Positions 8,477 through 17,402 of a stretch of 64,000 nucleotides of DNA are shown here, one piece after another. The DNA comes from Gillisia marina (lineage in GTDB: Bacteria; Bacteroidota; Bacteroidia; Flavobacteriales; Flavobacteriaceae): NCBI RefSeq assembly GCF_000258765.1, contig NZ_AJLT01000022.1:33204-97203 (forward strand), given 5' to 3'. Made by a program: the position numbers and the translations under genes. The stretch's first letter is position 1. Each line of letters begins with the position of its first letter. A model generated the notes under the pieces. That model saw nothing but the letters and a program-made list of their open reading frames with translations. It searched no databases and was not told where the DNA came from.

Positions 8477-9676
8477 TTAAAATATAAGTAAATTGATATC
8501 TCGATAAGAAAGATCAAACCAGTCTGCAATAGATTTGTTGGTTAAAATTCCGTGGTAAAAGTACAATCCATTTCGCAAACCTTTATCATATCTCAAGGTA
8601 TTTTCAAATCCACCTTGTTCTGCAATATGTAAAAGGTATGGGGTGAAAATATTACTAATTGAAACTGAAGCAGTTCTAGCATACCTCGATGGGATATTTG
8701 GAACACAATAGTGAATTACTCCATGTTTTTTAAAAATCGGTTTATCATGACTGGTAATCTCACTGGTCTCTACGCAACCGCCCATATCTATACTCACATC
8801 TATAATTACAGAACCGTTTTTCATGCTCTGCACCATTTCATCTGAGATTAATATCGGGGAACGATTCTTTCCTCTTACGGCGCCAATAAGCACATCACAT
8901 CTCCTTAAGGCTTTAGTTAGGTTTTTAGGCTGAATTGTAGAAGTGTAAAGCGTTCGTCCTACATTGGTTTGGATATTTCGTAATCTGGTTAGGCTGCTAT
9001 CAAAAACTTTGACGTTTGCTCCCAATCCAACTGCAGAGCGTGCAGCGAATTCCCCAACGGTACCGGCTCCTATAATTACAACTTCTACTGGCGGAACTCC
9101 ACTAATATTTCCAAACATTAATCCATTTCCTTCGGTATAGTTGCTCATTATTTCTGAAGCAATTAATACCGAAGCAGTGCCGGCAATTTCGCTTAAGGCC
9201 CTTACTGCAGGATACGATCCATCTTCATCTCTAATAAATTCGAAGCCAAGCGCAGTTATACGCTTAGTTGCTAGTTTTTGAAAATATTCTTTGCACTGAG
9301 TTTTTAATTGCAATGCTGAAATGATCGTTGTTTGAGGATTAATCATTTTTAACTCCTCACTAGAAGGTGGCTCTACTTTAAGAATAGTAGGGCAGGAGAA
9401 TACTTTTTTGGTGTCCTTTGTAACTTCTGCGCCGGCATCGGAGTAGTCTTTATCACTAAATCTAGCCCATTTTCCGGCTTTAGATTCTATAATAACTCTA
9501 TGCCCGTGAGCAGTAATGGCAGCAACGGCATCCGGAGTTAAGCAAACCCGTTTTTCTTGAAAGGAAGTTTCTTTTGGGATACCAATAAATAGCTCGCCTT
9601 TATTCTTGTAGATTTCCAAAGTTTCTTCCTGTGGAAGTAATTGTTCTTTGGTAAATGGAGATGGTTTTTCTATCAT
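8477..9676 (-). CDS. ald: Alanine dehydrogenase
   Basis: It catalyses reversible NAD-dependent deamination of L-alanine to pyruvate. The 399-residue product shows the N-terminal AlaDh/PNT domain (IGIPKETSFQEKRVCLTPDA, residues about 32-51) and a Rossmann motif (VIIGAGTVGEFAARSAVGLG, about 205-224). Next comes the AlaDh signature region (SVIIDVSIDMGGCVETSE). The product is about 30 residues longer than classic Ald and has an N-terminal extension, as is usual for the Bacteroidota form. A transhydrogenase alpha subunit is less likely because no membrane segment or pntB partner is present. The adjacent genes match the porX-tsaE-ald order of flavobacteria. Confidence 0.88.
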   Translation of the reverse strand: MIEKPSPFTKEQLLPQEETLEIYKNKGELFIGIPKETSFQEKRVCLTPDAVAAITAHGHRVIIESKAGKWARFSDKDYSDAGAEVTKDTKKVFSCPTILKVEPPSSEELKMINPQTTIISALQLKTQCKEYFQKLATKRITALGFEFIRDEDGSYPAVRALSEIAGTASVLIASEIMSNYTEGNGLMFGNISGVPPVEVVIIGAGTVGEFAARSAVGLGANVKVFDSSLTRLRNIQTNVGRTLYTSTIQPKNLTKALRRCDVLIGAVRGKNRSPILISDEMVQSMKNGSVIIDVSIDMGGCVETSEITSHDKPIFKKHGVIHYCVPNIPSRYARTASVSISNIFTPYLLHIAEQGGFENTLRYDKGLRNGLYFYHGILTNKSIADWFDLSYRDINLLIF

Positions 9677-9843
9677 GCCTAAACTTGTACAAAAGATTCA
9701 AATTACAACATTTTTAGGCAATTTAATCCCACATCGAGGGTTTAATTTTATTGATATGTACAATAAATGCAACTGGGCTTACCTCAAGATTTTAAAATTG
9801 TTTTCCAACTTTTAACTCGTGAGATTGACCTGAGATAGTTATC

Positions 9844-10443
9844 TTAAAGTTTACGGTAATAATCTTCGGTTGGTTCCGGTCTAAAATTAAATCCTTGATT
9901 ACGTACCTCGTCAACTTCTTTTTGCTCATTTGTAGACATAGCTTTAGAAAATACGGTAACATCGGTTTCGTTTAATTCACTTAAATCGATACCGTAGATT
10001 CTATCAAATATTTGAACTCGAACTAAATAAACAATTACTAATATGCATATAAAAAATGGTGCTAGATAGATTAACTGATTTGTATCCATAGGATCAACCA
10101 TTCTATAAACATCTTCATAAAAAGTACTTAAGATCTGATAGGTATACATTCCAATAGGAACCAAGATTACATGGTACCACCAATGCTTACATGTAAAGAA
10201 CCAAATAAGTAATAAAAATAAAGGGGTGATTTTTCCGAGATAGGTCCAGGCTGCGGCCAAAACGCTTTGATAATAAAGACTTTCGTATGTAAAAAAAGAA
10301 TTTTCCCAAACAGGACCGTCTGGGAAAATTTCATATAAATAAAATAAATAAGGTGAAAATGCGATTAGAAAAGCAAGAATACTACCCGTTAGTAGGTACC
10401 CTGATGGCTGATCTATCAATCGCTTGTTTTTTGATTGCGTCAT
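9844..10443 (-). CDS. Integral membrane protein of unknown function
   Basis: The 199-residue product has about four predicted transmembrane helices (residues roughly 17-37, 68-83, 88-110 and 127-145), with a Lys/Arg-rich N-terminus and a soluble acidic C-terminal tail of about 50 residues ending in DYYRKL. I do not recognise a named family beyond a Bacteroidota conserved membrane protein found next to ald/tsaE. A 26-codon open frame ends 2 bases before its start and may be its leader. Confidence 0.75.
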   Translation of the reverse strand: MTQSKNKRLIDQPSGYLLTGSILAFLIAFSPYLFYLYEIFPDGPVWENSFFTYESLYYQSVLAAAWTYLGKITPLFLLLIWFFTCKHWWYHVILVPIGMYTYQILSTFYEDVYRMVDPMDTNQLIYLAPFFICILVIVYLVRVQIFDRIYGIDLSELNETDVTVFSKAMSTNEQKEVDEVRNQGFNFRPEPTEDYYRKL

Positions 10444-10445
10444 TA

Positions 10446-10526
10446 TTATCGTTTTCTGTAGATGAAGTTACAAAAAAAAGTTGCACCAAAAATGGCTGCG
10501 GCGAATAAGATAGCTTTGATTTTCAT
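10446..10526 (-). CDS. Possible 26-residue peptide upstream of the membrane protein
   Basis: The frame MKIKAILFAAAIFGATFFCN followed by FIYRKR begins right beside a 12-bp inverted repeat and a -7 promoter element, and stops 2 bases before the next start codon. The peptide is hydrophobic with basic ends, like a signal peptide or small membrane peptide. Length alone gives little statistical support; position is the main argument. Confidence 0.35.
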   Translation of the reverse strand: MKIKAILFAAAIFGATFFCNFIYRKR

Positions 10527-10581
10527 AATTATAGGTTTTTATGTTACGTTTCGTATTGATTTCTGAAACAAACCTATAATT
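10527..10581. repeat. 12-bp perfect inverted repeat beside small ORF
   Basis: AATTATAGGTTT (10527-10538) and AAACCTATAATT (10570-10581) are perfect inverted copies with a 31-base spacer. The right arm contains TAGGTTTG on the minus strand (10569-10576), a TAnnTTTG -7 element that would drive the small ORF and membrane protein gene. The left arm touches the small ORF start codon. It could be an operator dyad or, if transcription starts further up, an mRNA hairpin covering the start. Confidence 0.5.
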
Positions 10582-10805
10582 TTATAATATGCTAATAATT
10601 ACTATGTTAATCGTACCTTTGCGCCCTTTTTTGAGGCAAAAATAGCCTGTATTTTCGACCATTTTACTTGTCAAAAATAAGCTAAAAATCATCATCTTTC
10701 GCTGAATTACAAAATTATTAAAATCCCACCTTTCATATGGGCTCATTTTGTATTATTTTTCTTACACCAGTGTTTACGCAGGAATCCGACGCTTTGTTGA
10801 AATCA
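10582..10805. other. Non-coding gap with an orphan plus-strand promoter-like element
   Basis: No gene is seen. TACCTTTG at 10614-10621 fits the -7 consensus on the plus strand, followed by GCGCCC, but no plus-strand gene follows before 12.9 kb. It may be a chance match or the start of a short RNA. A weak CCCA/TGGG stem followed by a T-rich stretch lies near 10727-10760. Confidence 0.3.
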
Positions 10806-11210
10806 TTAACAAAACTTTAACATTCGGGTTCCCTCATTTACTATCAAAACTTCCAATTTTTGAACGTCCTCATCTAATAATTTTTCAATTTTTATAGGCC
10901 ATTCAATAAATTTCCAAGTATCGAGATTTAAATAATCCTCGATTCCCATGTCCAGAGCTTCCATTTCGTCTTCAATTCTATAAAAATCGAAATGAAAAAT
11001 CTTTCCTTGATCTGTTTGATATTCATTAACGAGTGAGAAAGTAGGGCTAGACGCCAAGTCTGGCGCGCCAAGAGCTTTTACAAGCGCTTTAATAAGAGTG
11101 GTTTTACCCGCTCCCATATCCCCATAAAATAATAGCGTTTTGCTTTTAACTTCGGAAAGTATTTGCATAGCTATTCTATCAATTTCTGATAGCTCGTAGG
11201 TTAACGTCAT
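10806..11210 (-). CDS. tsaE: tRNA threonylcarbamoyladenosine biosynthesis ATPase TsaE
   Basis: TsaE is the ATPase that works with TsaB and TsaD to make t6A37 in ANN-reading tRNAs. The 134-residue product has a P-loop GDMGAGKTT (residues 30-38) and the family blocks ASSPTFSLVNEY, HFDFYRI and FIEWPIKIE. It lies 12 bases after porX on the same strand, so the two are probably one operon, as in other Bacteroidota. Confidence 0.95.
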   Translation of the reverse strand: MTLTYELSEIDRIAMQILSEVKSKTLLFYGDMGAGKTTLIKALVKALGAPDLASSPTFSLVNEYQTDQGKIFHFDFYRIEDEMEALDMGIEDYLNLDTWKFIEWPIKIEKLLDEDVQKLEVLIVNEGTRMLKFC

Positions 11211-11222
11211 TCAAAATTAGAT

Positions 11223-12803
11223 TTAAGGCTCTGTAAAGATATGTAATTTATTCTTACCTAGCAATAAGACCACGAACGGGATGATCATTTCCTCCATAGA
11301 AACCCCTCCATGTTGGTAGGTATTTCGAAAATAGTTCACATAATAATTGTAATTATTTGGGTAAGCAAAAAATGAGTCTCCTTTGGCAAAAATGAAAGAA
11401 CTACTCATATTAATTGTAGGTAAGTGAATTTTCTTTGGATCTTTTGCCGCTAAAACGTCTTTATTATCATAAGTGAGACTTTTTCCTGTCTTATATCTAA
11501 GATTCAAACTGGTGTTTTTGTCCCCGATTACCTTAGAAGGTGTTTTAACATTAATAGTACCGTGGTCTGTGGTTAAGATTAATTTGAAGCCTAATTGTTG
11601 CGCCTGTTGTATAATTTCTAATAATGGTGAGTTCTTAAACCAACTTTGCGTGAGTGATCTATAAGATTTATCGTTAGAAGCCAATTCCTTAATTACTTCC
11701 ATTTCGGTTTTGGAATGCGACAGCATATCCACAAAATTATAAACTACGACGGTTAGATCGTTATCTTTCTGAGTTTTAAAATTATCTACCAAGCGTTTTC
11801 CTGCCTTAAGACTGGAAATTTTATGATATTCCGTTTTAATATCTAGCCTCAATCTCTTTAACTGAGCATCCAAAAACTCTGCTTCAAACATATTTTTCCC
11901 GCCATCTTCTGTATCATTTAACCAATACTGTGGAAATTGTTTTTCCATCTCACTTGGCATTAACCCACTAAAAATGGCATTTCTGGCGTATTGAGTAGCG
12001 GTAGGCAGTATACTATAAAAGGCTGATTCCTGATCTTTTTTATAATAGTTATTAATGGTTGGTTCGAAAGCTTTCCATTGATCGTACCTCATATTATCTA
12101 TAACGACAAGTAAGGTTGGTTGCGTGCTACTGATCTCTGGAACTACTTTCTCCTTAAATAATTTATGAGACATGATTGGCGCATCTGCATTTTCTTCAAA
12201 CCAATTCGGGTAATTTTTATCTACAAACTTGCAAAACTGATTATTAGCTTCCAGCTTTTGAGACTCGAAGATCTCAAACATTCCACTGTCTTCAATTGTT
12301 TCTAATTCCAATTCCCAATAAATTAAGCGCTGGTATAACTCTGCCCATCCTTCAAATGAATTTATATCATTCATATCCATAGAAATTTTTCGGAATTCCT
12401 GCTGATAGTTAGAAGTTGTTTTTTCAGTAATTAATCTGGAATGGTCCAAATTCTTCTTTAAGCTTAGTAAAATCTGATTTGGATTTACGGGTTTTATGAG
12501 GTAGTCGGCTATTTTAGATCCAATAGCTTCTTCCATAATATATTCCTCTTCACTTTTAGTGATCATCACAATTGGCACATCGGCTCGTTTTTCTTTAATT
12601 TCAGATAAAGTCTCCAATCCGGTTAATCCAGGCATGTTTTCATCTAGAAAAACAATATCGAAATTTTGCTCTTCTATTTGTTCTATTGCTTCGGTACCGC
12701 TTTTGCAGGTGATAACTTCATAGTTTTTAGCTTCTAAAAAGATAATATGTGGCTTAAGCATATCGATTTCATCGTCTGCCCAAAGTATTTTTATTTTATT
12801 CAT
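11223..12803 (-). CDS. porX: PorX: response regulator with PglZ phosphatase domain (T9SS regulator)
   Basis: PorX is the two-component response regulator that, with the kinase PorY and sigma factor SigP, controls type IX secretion genes in Bacteroidota. Residues 3-120 are a receiver domain with acidic pocket Asp10/Asp11 and phospho-acceptor Asp54 (FDIVFLDENMPG), then KPVNP. After a linker, residues about 230-510 form an alkaline-phosphatase-like PglZ domain with metal-site motifs VVIDNMRYDQW, LPTATQYARNAIFSG and TTDHGTINV. The length (526) matches the family. PorX beside genes for a T9SS cargo protein in the same window fits a T9SS-bearing host. Confidence 0.95.
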   Translation of the reverse strand: MNKIKILWADDEIDMLKPHIIFLEAKNYEVITCKSGTEAIEQIEEQNFDIVFLDENMPGLTGLETLSEIKEKRADVPIVMITKSEEEYIMEEAIGSKIADYLIKPVNPNQILLSLKKNLDHSRLITEKTTSNYQQEFRKISMDMNDINSFEGWAELYQRLIYWELELETIEDSGMFEIFESQKLEANNQFCKFVDKNYPNWFEENADAPIMSHKLFKEKVVPEISSTQPTLLVVIDNMRYDQWKAFEPTINNYYKKDQESAFYSILPTATQYARNAIFSGLMPSEMEKQFPQYWLNDTEDGGKNMFEAEFLDAQLKRLRLDIKTEYHKISSLKAGKRLVDNFKTQKDNDLTVVVYNFVDMLSHSKTEMEVIKELASNDKSYRSLTQSWFKNSPLLEIIQQAQQLGFKLILTTDHGTINVKTPSKVIGDKNTSLNLRYKTGKSLTYDNKDVLAAKDPKKIHLPTINMSSSFIFAKGDSFFAYPNNYNYYVNYFRNTYQHGGVSMEEMIIPFVVLLLGKNKLHIFTEP

Positions 12804-12870
12804 TTAATTTAAATTTACTAGTAAAACCGGCTTTCAAAATCTTGCCAATTTCTTGCTATTAGTGAGCATG

Positions 12871-12885
12871 TGTCCATTTTGGACA
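12871..12885. promoter_or_regulatory. TGTCCA dyad between porX and the HD phosphohydrolase gene
   Basis: TGTCCA-TTT-TGGACA is a perfect 6-bp inverted repeat with a 3-base spacer. It sits just upstream of the -7 element of the HD gene and upstream of porX, so it could be an operator for one or both divergent units. No regulator is identified. Confidence 0.35.
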
Positions 12886-12894
12886 TCATATATG

Positions 12895-12902
12895 TATATT
12901 TG
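12895..12902 (+). promoter_or_regulatory. -7 promoter element of the HD phosphohydrolase / lpx unit
   Basis: TATATTTG fits TAnnTTTG and lies 24 bases before the TTG start at 12927, supporting that unusual start. The TTG at 12879-12881 is only 13 bases upstream, too close for an ideal -33. Confidence 0.5.
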
Positions 12903-12926
12903 TTATAATTCTAAAGAATTTTAAGT

Positions 12927-14156
12927 TTGGCGAAAAGAACAAAGCTCAAAATATTTAACGATCCAATTTACGGTTTTATTACTATTCCATCGGAACGTAT
13001 CTTCAAAATTATTGCCCATCCATACTTTCAAAGATTACGCCGTATTTCACAAATGGGGATGTCCTATTTAGTATATCCGGGAGCACATCATACCCGTTTT
13101 CATCATGCATTAGGCGGTTTGCATTTAATGCAGCAAGCAATAGAGATTCTTCGTTTTAAAGGGGTTGAGATTAGTATTGAAGAAGAGGAAGGCTTGCAAA
13201 TAGCAATTTTGTTACATGATATTGGGCATGGTCCATTCTCTCATGCTATGGAGCATAGTATTGTAGAAGGGGTCTCTCATGAGTGCATTTCTCTCCTATT
13301 TATGGAAGAAATGAATGCTGAATTTAACCAAAGTTTAACGTTGGCTATTGCCATTTTCAAAGGTAGTTATTCCAGAAAATTCATGAATCAATTGGTATCT
13401 AGTCAATTAGATATGGATAGGTTGGATTATCTAAAAAGGGATAGTTTTTACACGGGTGTTCCGGAAGGGAATATAAATAGTGAACGTATTATTACAATGC
13501 TAAATGTTGTAGATGATCATTTGGTGATTGAAGAAAAGGGAATTTATTCCGTAGAGAAATTTTTGGTTGCAAGGAGGTTAATGTATTGGCAGGTGTATCT
13601 ACATAAAACAGGAGTTGCAGCAGAGCAACTACTTATTAGAGTGCTAAAAAGAGCAAAAGAATTGATTGAGCGCGGTGAAAACCTCTCCTGCAGCCCAACT
13701 TTATCTTATTTCTTACATAATAAAGTAACTCTAGATAAGTTTGATTCAGATGTTTTAGGAACTTTTGCGAAGTTGGATGATTACGATATTATTTCGGCGA
13801 TGAAACTATGGACGGAGTATGACGATTTTGTGCTGAGTAATTTATGTAAGATGTTGTTGCATCGGGATTTGCTGAAAGTGAAGTTGAAGAAGAAAAAGAT
13901 AAATCCGGAGAAACTTAAAAAATATGCTTTACCACTTCAGAAAAAATATAACATAACCGAAGAGGAAGCAAATTATTTCGTGTTTAGTGGCGAGATTTCG
14001 AACGTAGCATATTCAAGTTTAAACGATAGAATTCAGATACTCCATAGAAATGGAAAAATTAGTGATGTGGCTAAAGCATCAGATCAATTAAATCTGGTTG
14101 CACTATCTACAGAGGTCACGAAATATTATATATGTTATCCTAAGACCATACGTTAA
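12927..14156 (+). CDS. HD-domain phosphohydrolase (dGTPase-like family), TTG start
   Basis: This is a 409-residue metal-dependent phosphohydrolase of the HD superfamily, related to dNTP triphosphohydrolases such as SAMHD1/YwfO. It contains HHTRFHHALG, the HD motif LLHDIGHGPFSHAMEH, and a downstream metal Asp in QLDMDRLDYLKRDSF. The substrate is not certain but is likely a nucleotide. The start is TTG: the family-like N-terminus KLKIFNDPIYGFITIP requires it, a stop lies just upstream in frame, and no ATG is available. It precedes lpxD by 24 bases and may be co-transcribed with the lipid A genes. Confidence 0.88.
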   Translation: MAKRTKLKIFNDPIYGFITIPSERIFKIIAHPYFQRLRRISQMGMSYLVYPGAHHTRFHHALGGLHLMQQAIEILRFKGVEISIEEEEGLQIAILLHDIGHGPFSHAMEHSIVEGVSHECISLLFMEEMNAEFNQSLTLAIAIFKGSYSRKFMNQLVSSQLDMDRLDYLKRDSFYTGVPEGNINSERIITMLNVVDDHLVIEEKGIYSVEKFLVARRLMYWQVYLHKTGVAAEQLLIRVLKRAKELIERGENLSCSPTLSYFLHNKVTLDKFDSDVLGTFAKLDDYDIISAMKLWTEYDDFVLSNLCKMLLHRDLLKVKLKKKKINPEKLKKYALPLQKKYNITEEEANYFVFSGEISNVAYSSLNDRIQILHRNGKISDVAKASDQLNLVALSTEVTKYYICYPKTIR

Positions 14157-14167
14157 CAATTTTTTTT

Positions 14168-14175
14168 TACTTTTG
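14168..14175 (+). promoter_or_regulatory. -7 promoter element in front of lpxD
   Basis: TACTTTTG fits TAnnTTTG and ends 5 bases before the lpxD ATG, which would make a nearly leaderless mRNA. No clear -33 TTG is seen. Confidence 0.35.
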
Positions 14176-14180
14176 CCAGA

Positions 14181-15197
14181 ATGAAATTTACTGCTGCACA
14201 AATAGCCGAGTTATTAAATGGTACTGTTGATGGGAATCCCGAAACAGAAGTTGATAAGTTGGCAAAAATAGAAGAAGGAACACAAGGTTCGCTAACTTTT
14301 TTAAGTAACCCAAAGTATACTTCTTTTATATACTCTACTAATGCTTCTATAGCAATAGTTAGTGATGACTTTAGTATAGATCAAAAAATTGAGACTACTT
14401 TAATAAGAGTTAAAGACCCATATAAAGCTTTTTCAACCTTGCTTGAATATTATAATCAGGTGAAATTGAATAAAGTAGGGGTAGAGCAGCCTAATTTTAT
14501 TGCTGATTCTGCAACATATGGTGAGAATATTTATTTGGGAGCATTTGCATATATCGGAGAGAATGTTAGAATTGGAGATGATGTAAAAATATATCCAAAT
14601 ACCTACATAGGTGATAATGTTTCAATTGGAAATAATACAATCATTTTTCCGGGAGTTAAGATCTATTCAGAAACTATCATCGGGAAATTTTGTGTAATTC
14701 ATGCAGGAGTTGTCGTGGGTGCCGATGGTTTCGGGTTTAGCCCAAGTGATGATGGGGCATATCAAAAAGTGCCTCAAATAGGTAATGTTATTATTGAAGA
14801 TAATGTAGATATTGGAGCTGGAACTACTATAGATAGAGCTACTTTGGGTTCTACTGTAATAAAAAGTGGTGTAAAACTGGATAATCAAATTCAGATTGCA
14901 CATAACGTAGAAATAGGTGAAAATACTGCAATTGCTGCTCAAACGGGGATTGCCGGTTCAACAAAAATTGGTAAAAATTGTTTGATTGGTGGGCAAGTTG
15001 GTTTTGCAGGACACTTAACAATAGGTAATAGAGTTAAAATCCAGGCTCAGTCTGGAATTGGAAGAAATATAGCAGATGATGAAGTGATTCAAGGATCACC
15101 TGCCTTTGGATATGGAGATTTCAATAAATCTTATGTTCATTTTAAGAACCTTCCTAAAATAGTTAATAGATTAAATAAAATAGAAAAAAAGATATAG
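14181..15197 (+). CDS. lpxD: UDP-3-O-acylglucosamine N-acyltransferase (LpxD)
   Basis: LpxD adds the N-linked 3-hydroxyacyl chain in step three of lipid A synthesis, in the cytoplasm. The 338 residues comprise a uridine-binding N-domain (about 1-100, TFLSNPKYTSFIYST) and a left-handed beta helix of hexapeptide repeats (about 105-310). The catalytic His lies in LDNQIQIAHNVEIGENTAIA. It is the first of four tightly spaced genes (lpxD, lpxC-fabZ, lpxA, efp). A second lpxD paralogue lies at 18101. Confidence 0.95.
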   Translation: MKFTAAQIAELLNGTVDGNPETEVDKLAKIEEGTQGSLTFLSNPKYTSFIYSTNASIAIVSDDFSIDQKIETTLIRVKDPYKAFSTLLEYYNQVKLNKVGVEQPNFIADSATYGENIYLGAFAYIGENVRIGDDVKIYPNTYIGDNVSIGNNTIIFPGVKIYSETIIGKFCVIHAGVVVGADGFGFSPSDDGAYQKVPQIGNVIIEDNVDIGAGTTIDRATLGSTVIKSGVKLDNQIQIAHNVEIGENTAIAAQTGIAGSTKIGKNCLIGGQVGFAGHLTIGNRVKIQAQSGIGRNIADDEVIQGSPAFGYGDFNKSYVHFKNLPKIVNRLNKIEKKI

Positions 15198-15198
15198 A

Positions 15199-16599
15199 AT
15201 GGCTGAAATCCTTTCAAAACAGCAAACTATAGAGAATGAGATCTCTTTAAAAGGAGTTGGACTTCATACTGGAAAAGAAGTAACTCTTACTTTTAAACCT
15301 GCTGCTGAAAATACAGGGTATGTTTTTAGAAGGACAGATCTAGAAAATCAACCTACGATAGAAGCAGATGTTACCTATGTGGTTAACACGCAACGTGGAA
15401 CTAATCTTGAAAAAGATGGAGTTACAATCCAAACCTCCGAACATGTACTTGCAGCTTGTGTAGGTCTGGAAATAGATAACCTTATTATAGAGCTTGATGC
15501 ATCTGAGCCACCAATCATGGATGGATCTTCCAAATTTTTTGTGGAAGCTTTGGAGAAAGCAGGAATCGTTAGCCAAGAGGCAGATCGAGATGAATTTATA
15601 GTAAACGAAGTTATTTCTTTTAAGGATGAAGCTACTGGAAGTGAATTGATTGTGATGCCTTCGGACACATATCAAGTAACTGCAATGGTAGATTTTGGGA
15701 CTAAAGTATTAGGAACTCAAAATGCTTCTTTAGAGAAATTATCCGACTTTAAATCTGAAATAGCTGATTCTCGTACTTTTAGTTTTCTGCATGAAATTGA
15801 AACATTATTGGAGCACGGCCTTATTAAGGGAGGAGATCTAAACAACGCAATCGTATATGTAGACAAGGAGTTGAGCCCTGAAACGATGGCTAAATTGAGA
15901 ACTGCCTTTAAAAAGGATAATATTGCAGTAAAGCCAAACGGAATTCTGGATAACCTTACGTTACATTATCCAAATGAAGCTGCAAGACATAAATTGCTTG
16001 ATGTTCTTGGAGATTTAGCTTTAATTGGAACTCGCATTCGAGGAAAGGTGATAGCTACTAAGCCAGGTCATGAAGTAAATACTCAATTTGCAAAGAAATT
16101 AGCGAAGATCATAAAGACAGAGCGCAGGAATAATGTTCCAAAAATAGATTTCGATAAGCCACCTTTGATGGATGTTAACGATATCATGAATATTCTGCCT
16201 CATCGTTCGCCATTTTTATTAGTAGATAAAATTTATTCTCTTACACCAACGTGTGTAATAGGGATGAAAAATGTTACAATGAACGAGCCATTTTTTGTTG
16301 GGCATTTTCCAGGAAAACCCGTGATGCCAGGAGTTTTACAAGTTGAGGCTATGGCACAAACAGGAGGAATTCTAGCTTTAAAATCTGTTCCAGATCCGGA
16401 AAACTACCTTACATTTTTTATGAAAATAGATAATGTAAAATTTAAGCAACAGGTTGTACCCGGAGATACTTTGATCTTTAAATTAGAATTATTGGCTCCA
16501 ATTAGACGAGGAATTTGCCAAATGCAAGGCTACGCCTATGTAAATGGAAAATTAGTAACAGAAGCTATTTTGATGGCTCAGATAGTAAAAAATAAATAA
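15199..16599 (+). CDS. lpxC/fabZ: Bifunctional LpxC deacetylase / FabZ dehydratase fusion
   Basis: The N-terminal half (about 1-305) is the Zn-dependent UDP-3-O-acyl-GlcNAc deacetylase, the committed step of lipid A synthesis. Zn ligands lie in TSEHVLAA and in ARHKLLDVLGDL, and the catalytic His in TKPGHEVNTQF. The C-terminal half (about 325-466) is a 3-hydroxyacyl-ACP dehydratase of fatty acid synthesis, with PHRSPFLLVDKI and the active-site GHFPGKPVMPGVLQVEAMAQ. This fusion is characteristic of Bacteroidota. It follows lpxD by a single base between stop and start codons. Confidence 0.97.
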   Translation: MAEILSKQQTIENEISLKGVGLHTGKEVTLTFKPAAENTGYVFRRTDLENQPTIEADVTYVVNTQRGTNLEKDGVTIQTSEHVLAACVGLEIDNLIIELDASEPPIMDGSSKFFVEALEKAGIVSQEADRDEFIVNEVISFKDEATGSELIVMPSDTYQVTAMVDFGTKVLGTQNASLEKLSDFKSEIADSRTFSFLHEIETLLEHGLIKGGDLNNAIVYVDKELSPETMAKLRTAFKKDNIAVKPNGILDNLTLHYPNEAARHKLLDVLGDLALIGTRIRGKVIATKPGHEVNTQFAKKLAKIIKTERRNNVPKIDFDKPPLMDVNDIMNILPHRSPFLLVDKIYSLTPTCVIGMKNVTMNEPFFVGHFPGKPVMPGVLQVEAMAQTGGILALKSVPDPENYLTFFMKIDNVKFKQQVVPGDTLIFKLELLAPIRRGICQMQGYAYVNGKLVTEAILMAQIVKNK

Positions 16600-16605
16600 G
16601 TTCTT

Positions 16606-17391
16606 ATGAATCAGCCTTTAGCTTACGTACATCCTGGAGCAAAAATTGCAAAAAATGTTGTTATTGAGCCTTTTACCACGATTCATAATAATGTGGTAAT
16701 TGGGGAAGGAACCTGGATAGGTTCTAATGTAACTATTATGGAAGGTGCTAGAATCGGAAAAAATTGTAGTATTTTCCCGGGAGCAGTTATTTCTGCAGTA
16801 CCTCAGGACAAGAAATTTAATGATGAGGAAACCACTACAGAAATAGGAGATAACACAACTATTCGGGAATGTGTGACAATTAATCGCGGGACTACAGATA
16901 GGATGAAGACTGTGATTGGAAAGAATTGTTGGATCATGGCTTATTGCCATATTGCACACGATTGTGTAGTTGGAGATAACTGTATTTTTTCTAATAACAG
17001 TACTTTAGCGGGGCATATTAATGTTGGAGATTATGTGATTTTAGCCGGAATGGCTGCAATTCAACAATTTTGTAGCATTGGAAATCATGCGTTCGTAACA
17101 GGAGGTTCTATGGTAAGAAAAGATGTGCCACCATTTGTAAAAGCAGGTCGTGAGCCACTTTCTTATGTAGGAATAAATTCTATTGGTCTTCGTAGACGTG
17201 GTTTTAATGTCGAAAAAATTAGAGAGATTCAGGATATTTACAGGATCTTATATCAAAAAAATTATAATAATTCCCAGGCGGTTGCTATAATTGAAGCAGA
17301 GATGCAAGCAACAGCGGAGAGGGATGAGATCTTAGAATTCATCAAGAATTCTCAACGCGGAATTATGAAAGGATATTTTAGTTCAAATTAA
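16606..17391 (+). CDS. lpxA: UDP-N-acetylglucosamine O-acyltransferase (LpxA)
   Basis: LpxA performs the first lipid A step, transferring a 3-hydroxyacyl chain from ACP to the 3-OH of UDP-GlcNAc. The 261-residue hexapeptide-repeat trimer protein carries the catalytic His in MAYCHIAHDCVVGDNCIFSN, and the family C-terminal helical part (PLSYVGINSIGLRRRGF). It starts 6 bases after the lpxC-fabZ stop. Confidence 0.96.
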   Translation: MNQPLAYVHPGAKIAKNVVIEPFTTIHNNVVIGEGTWIGSNVTIMEGARIGKNCSIFPGAVISAVPQDKKFNDEETTTEIGDNTTIRECVTINRGTTDRMKTVIGKNCWIMAYCHIAHDCVVGDNCIFSNNSTLAGHINVGDYVILAGMAAIQQFCSIGNHAFVTGGSMVRKDVPPFVKAGREPLSYVGINSIGLRRRGFNVEKIREIQDIYRILYQKNYNNSQAVAIIEAEMQATAERDEILEFIKNSQRGIMKGYFSSN

Positions 17392-17402
17392 ATTAGAAAA
17401 TA

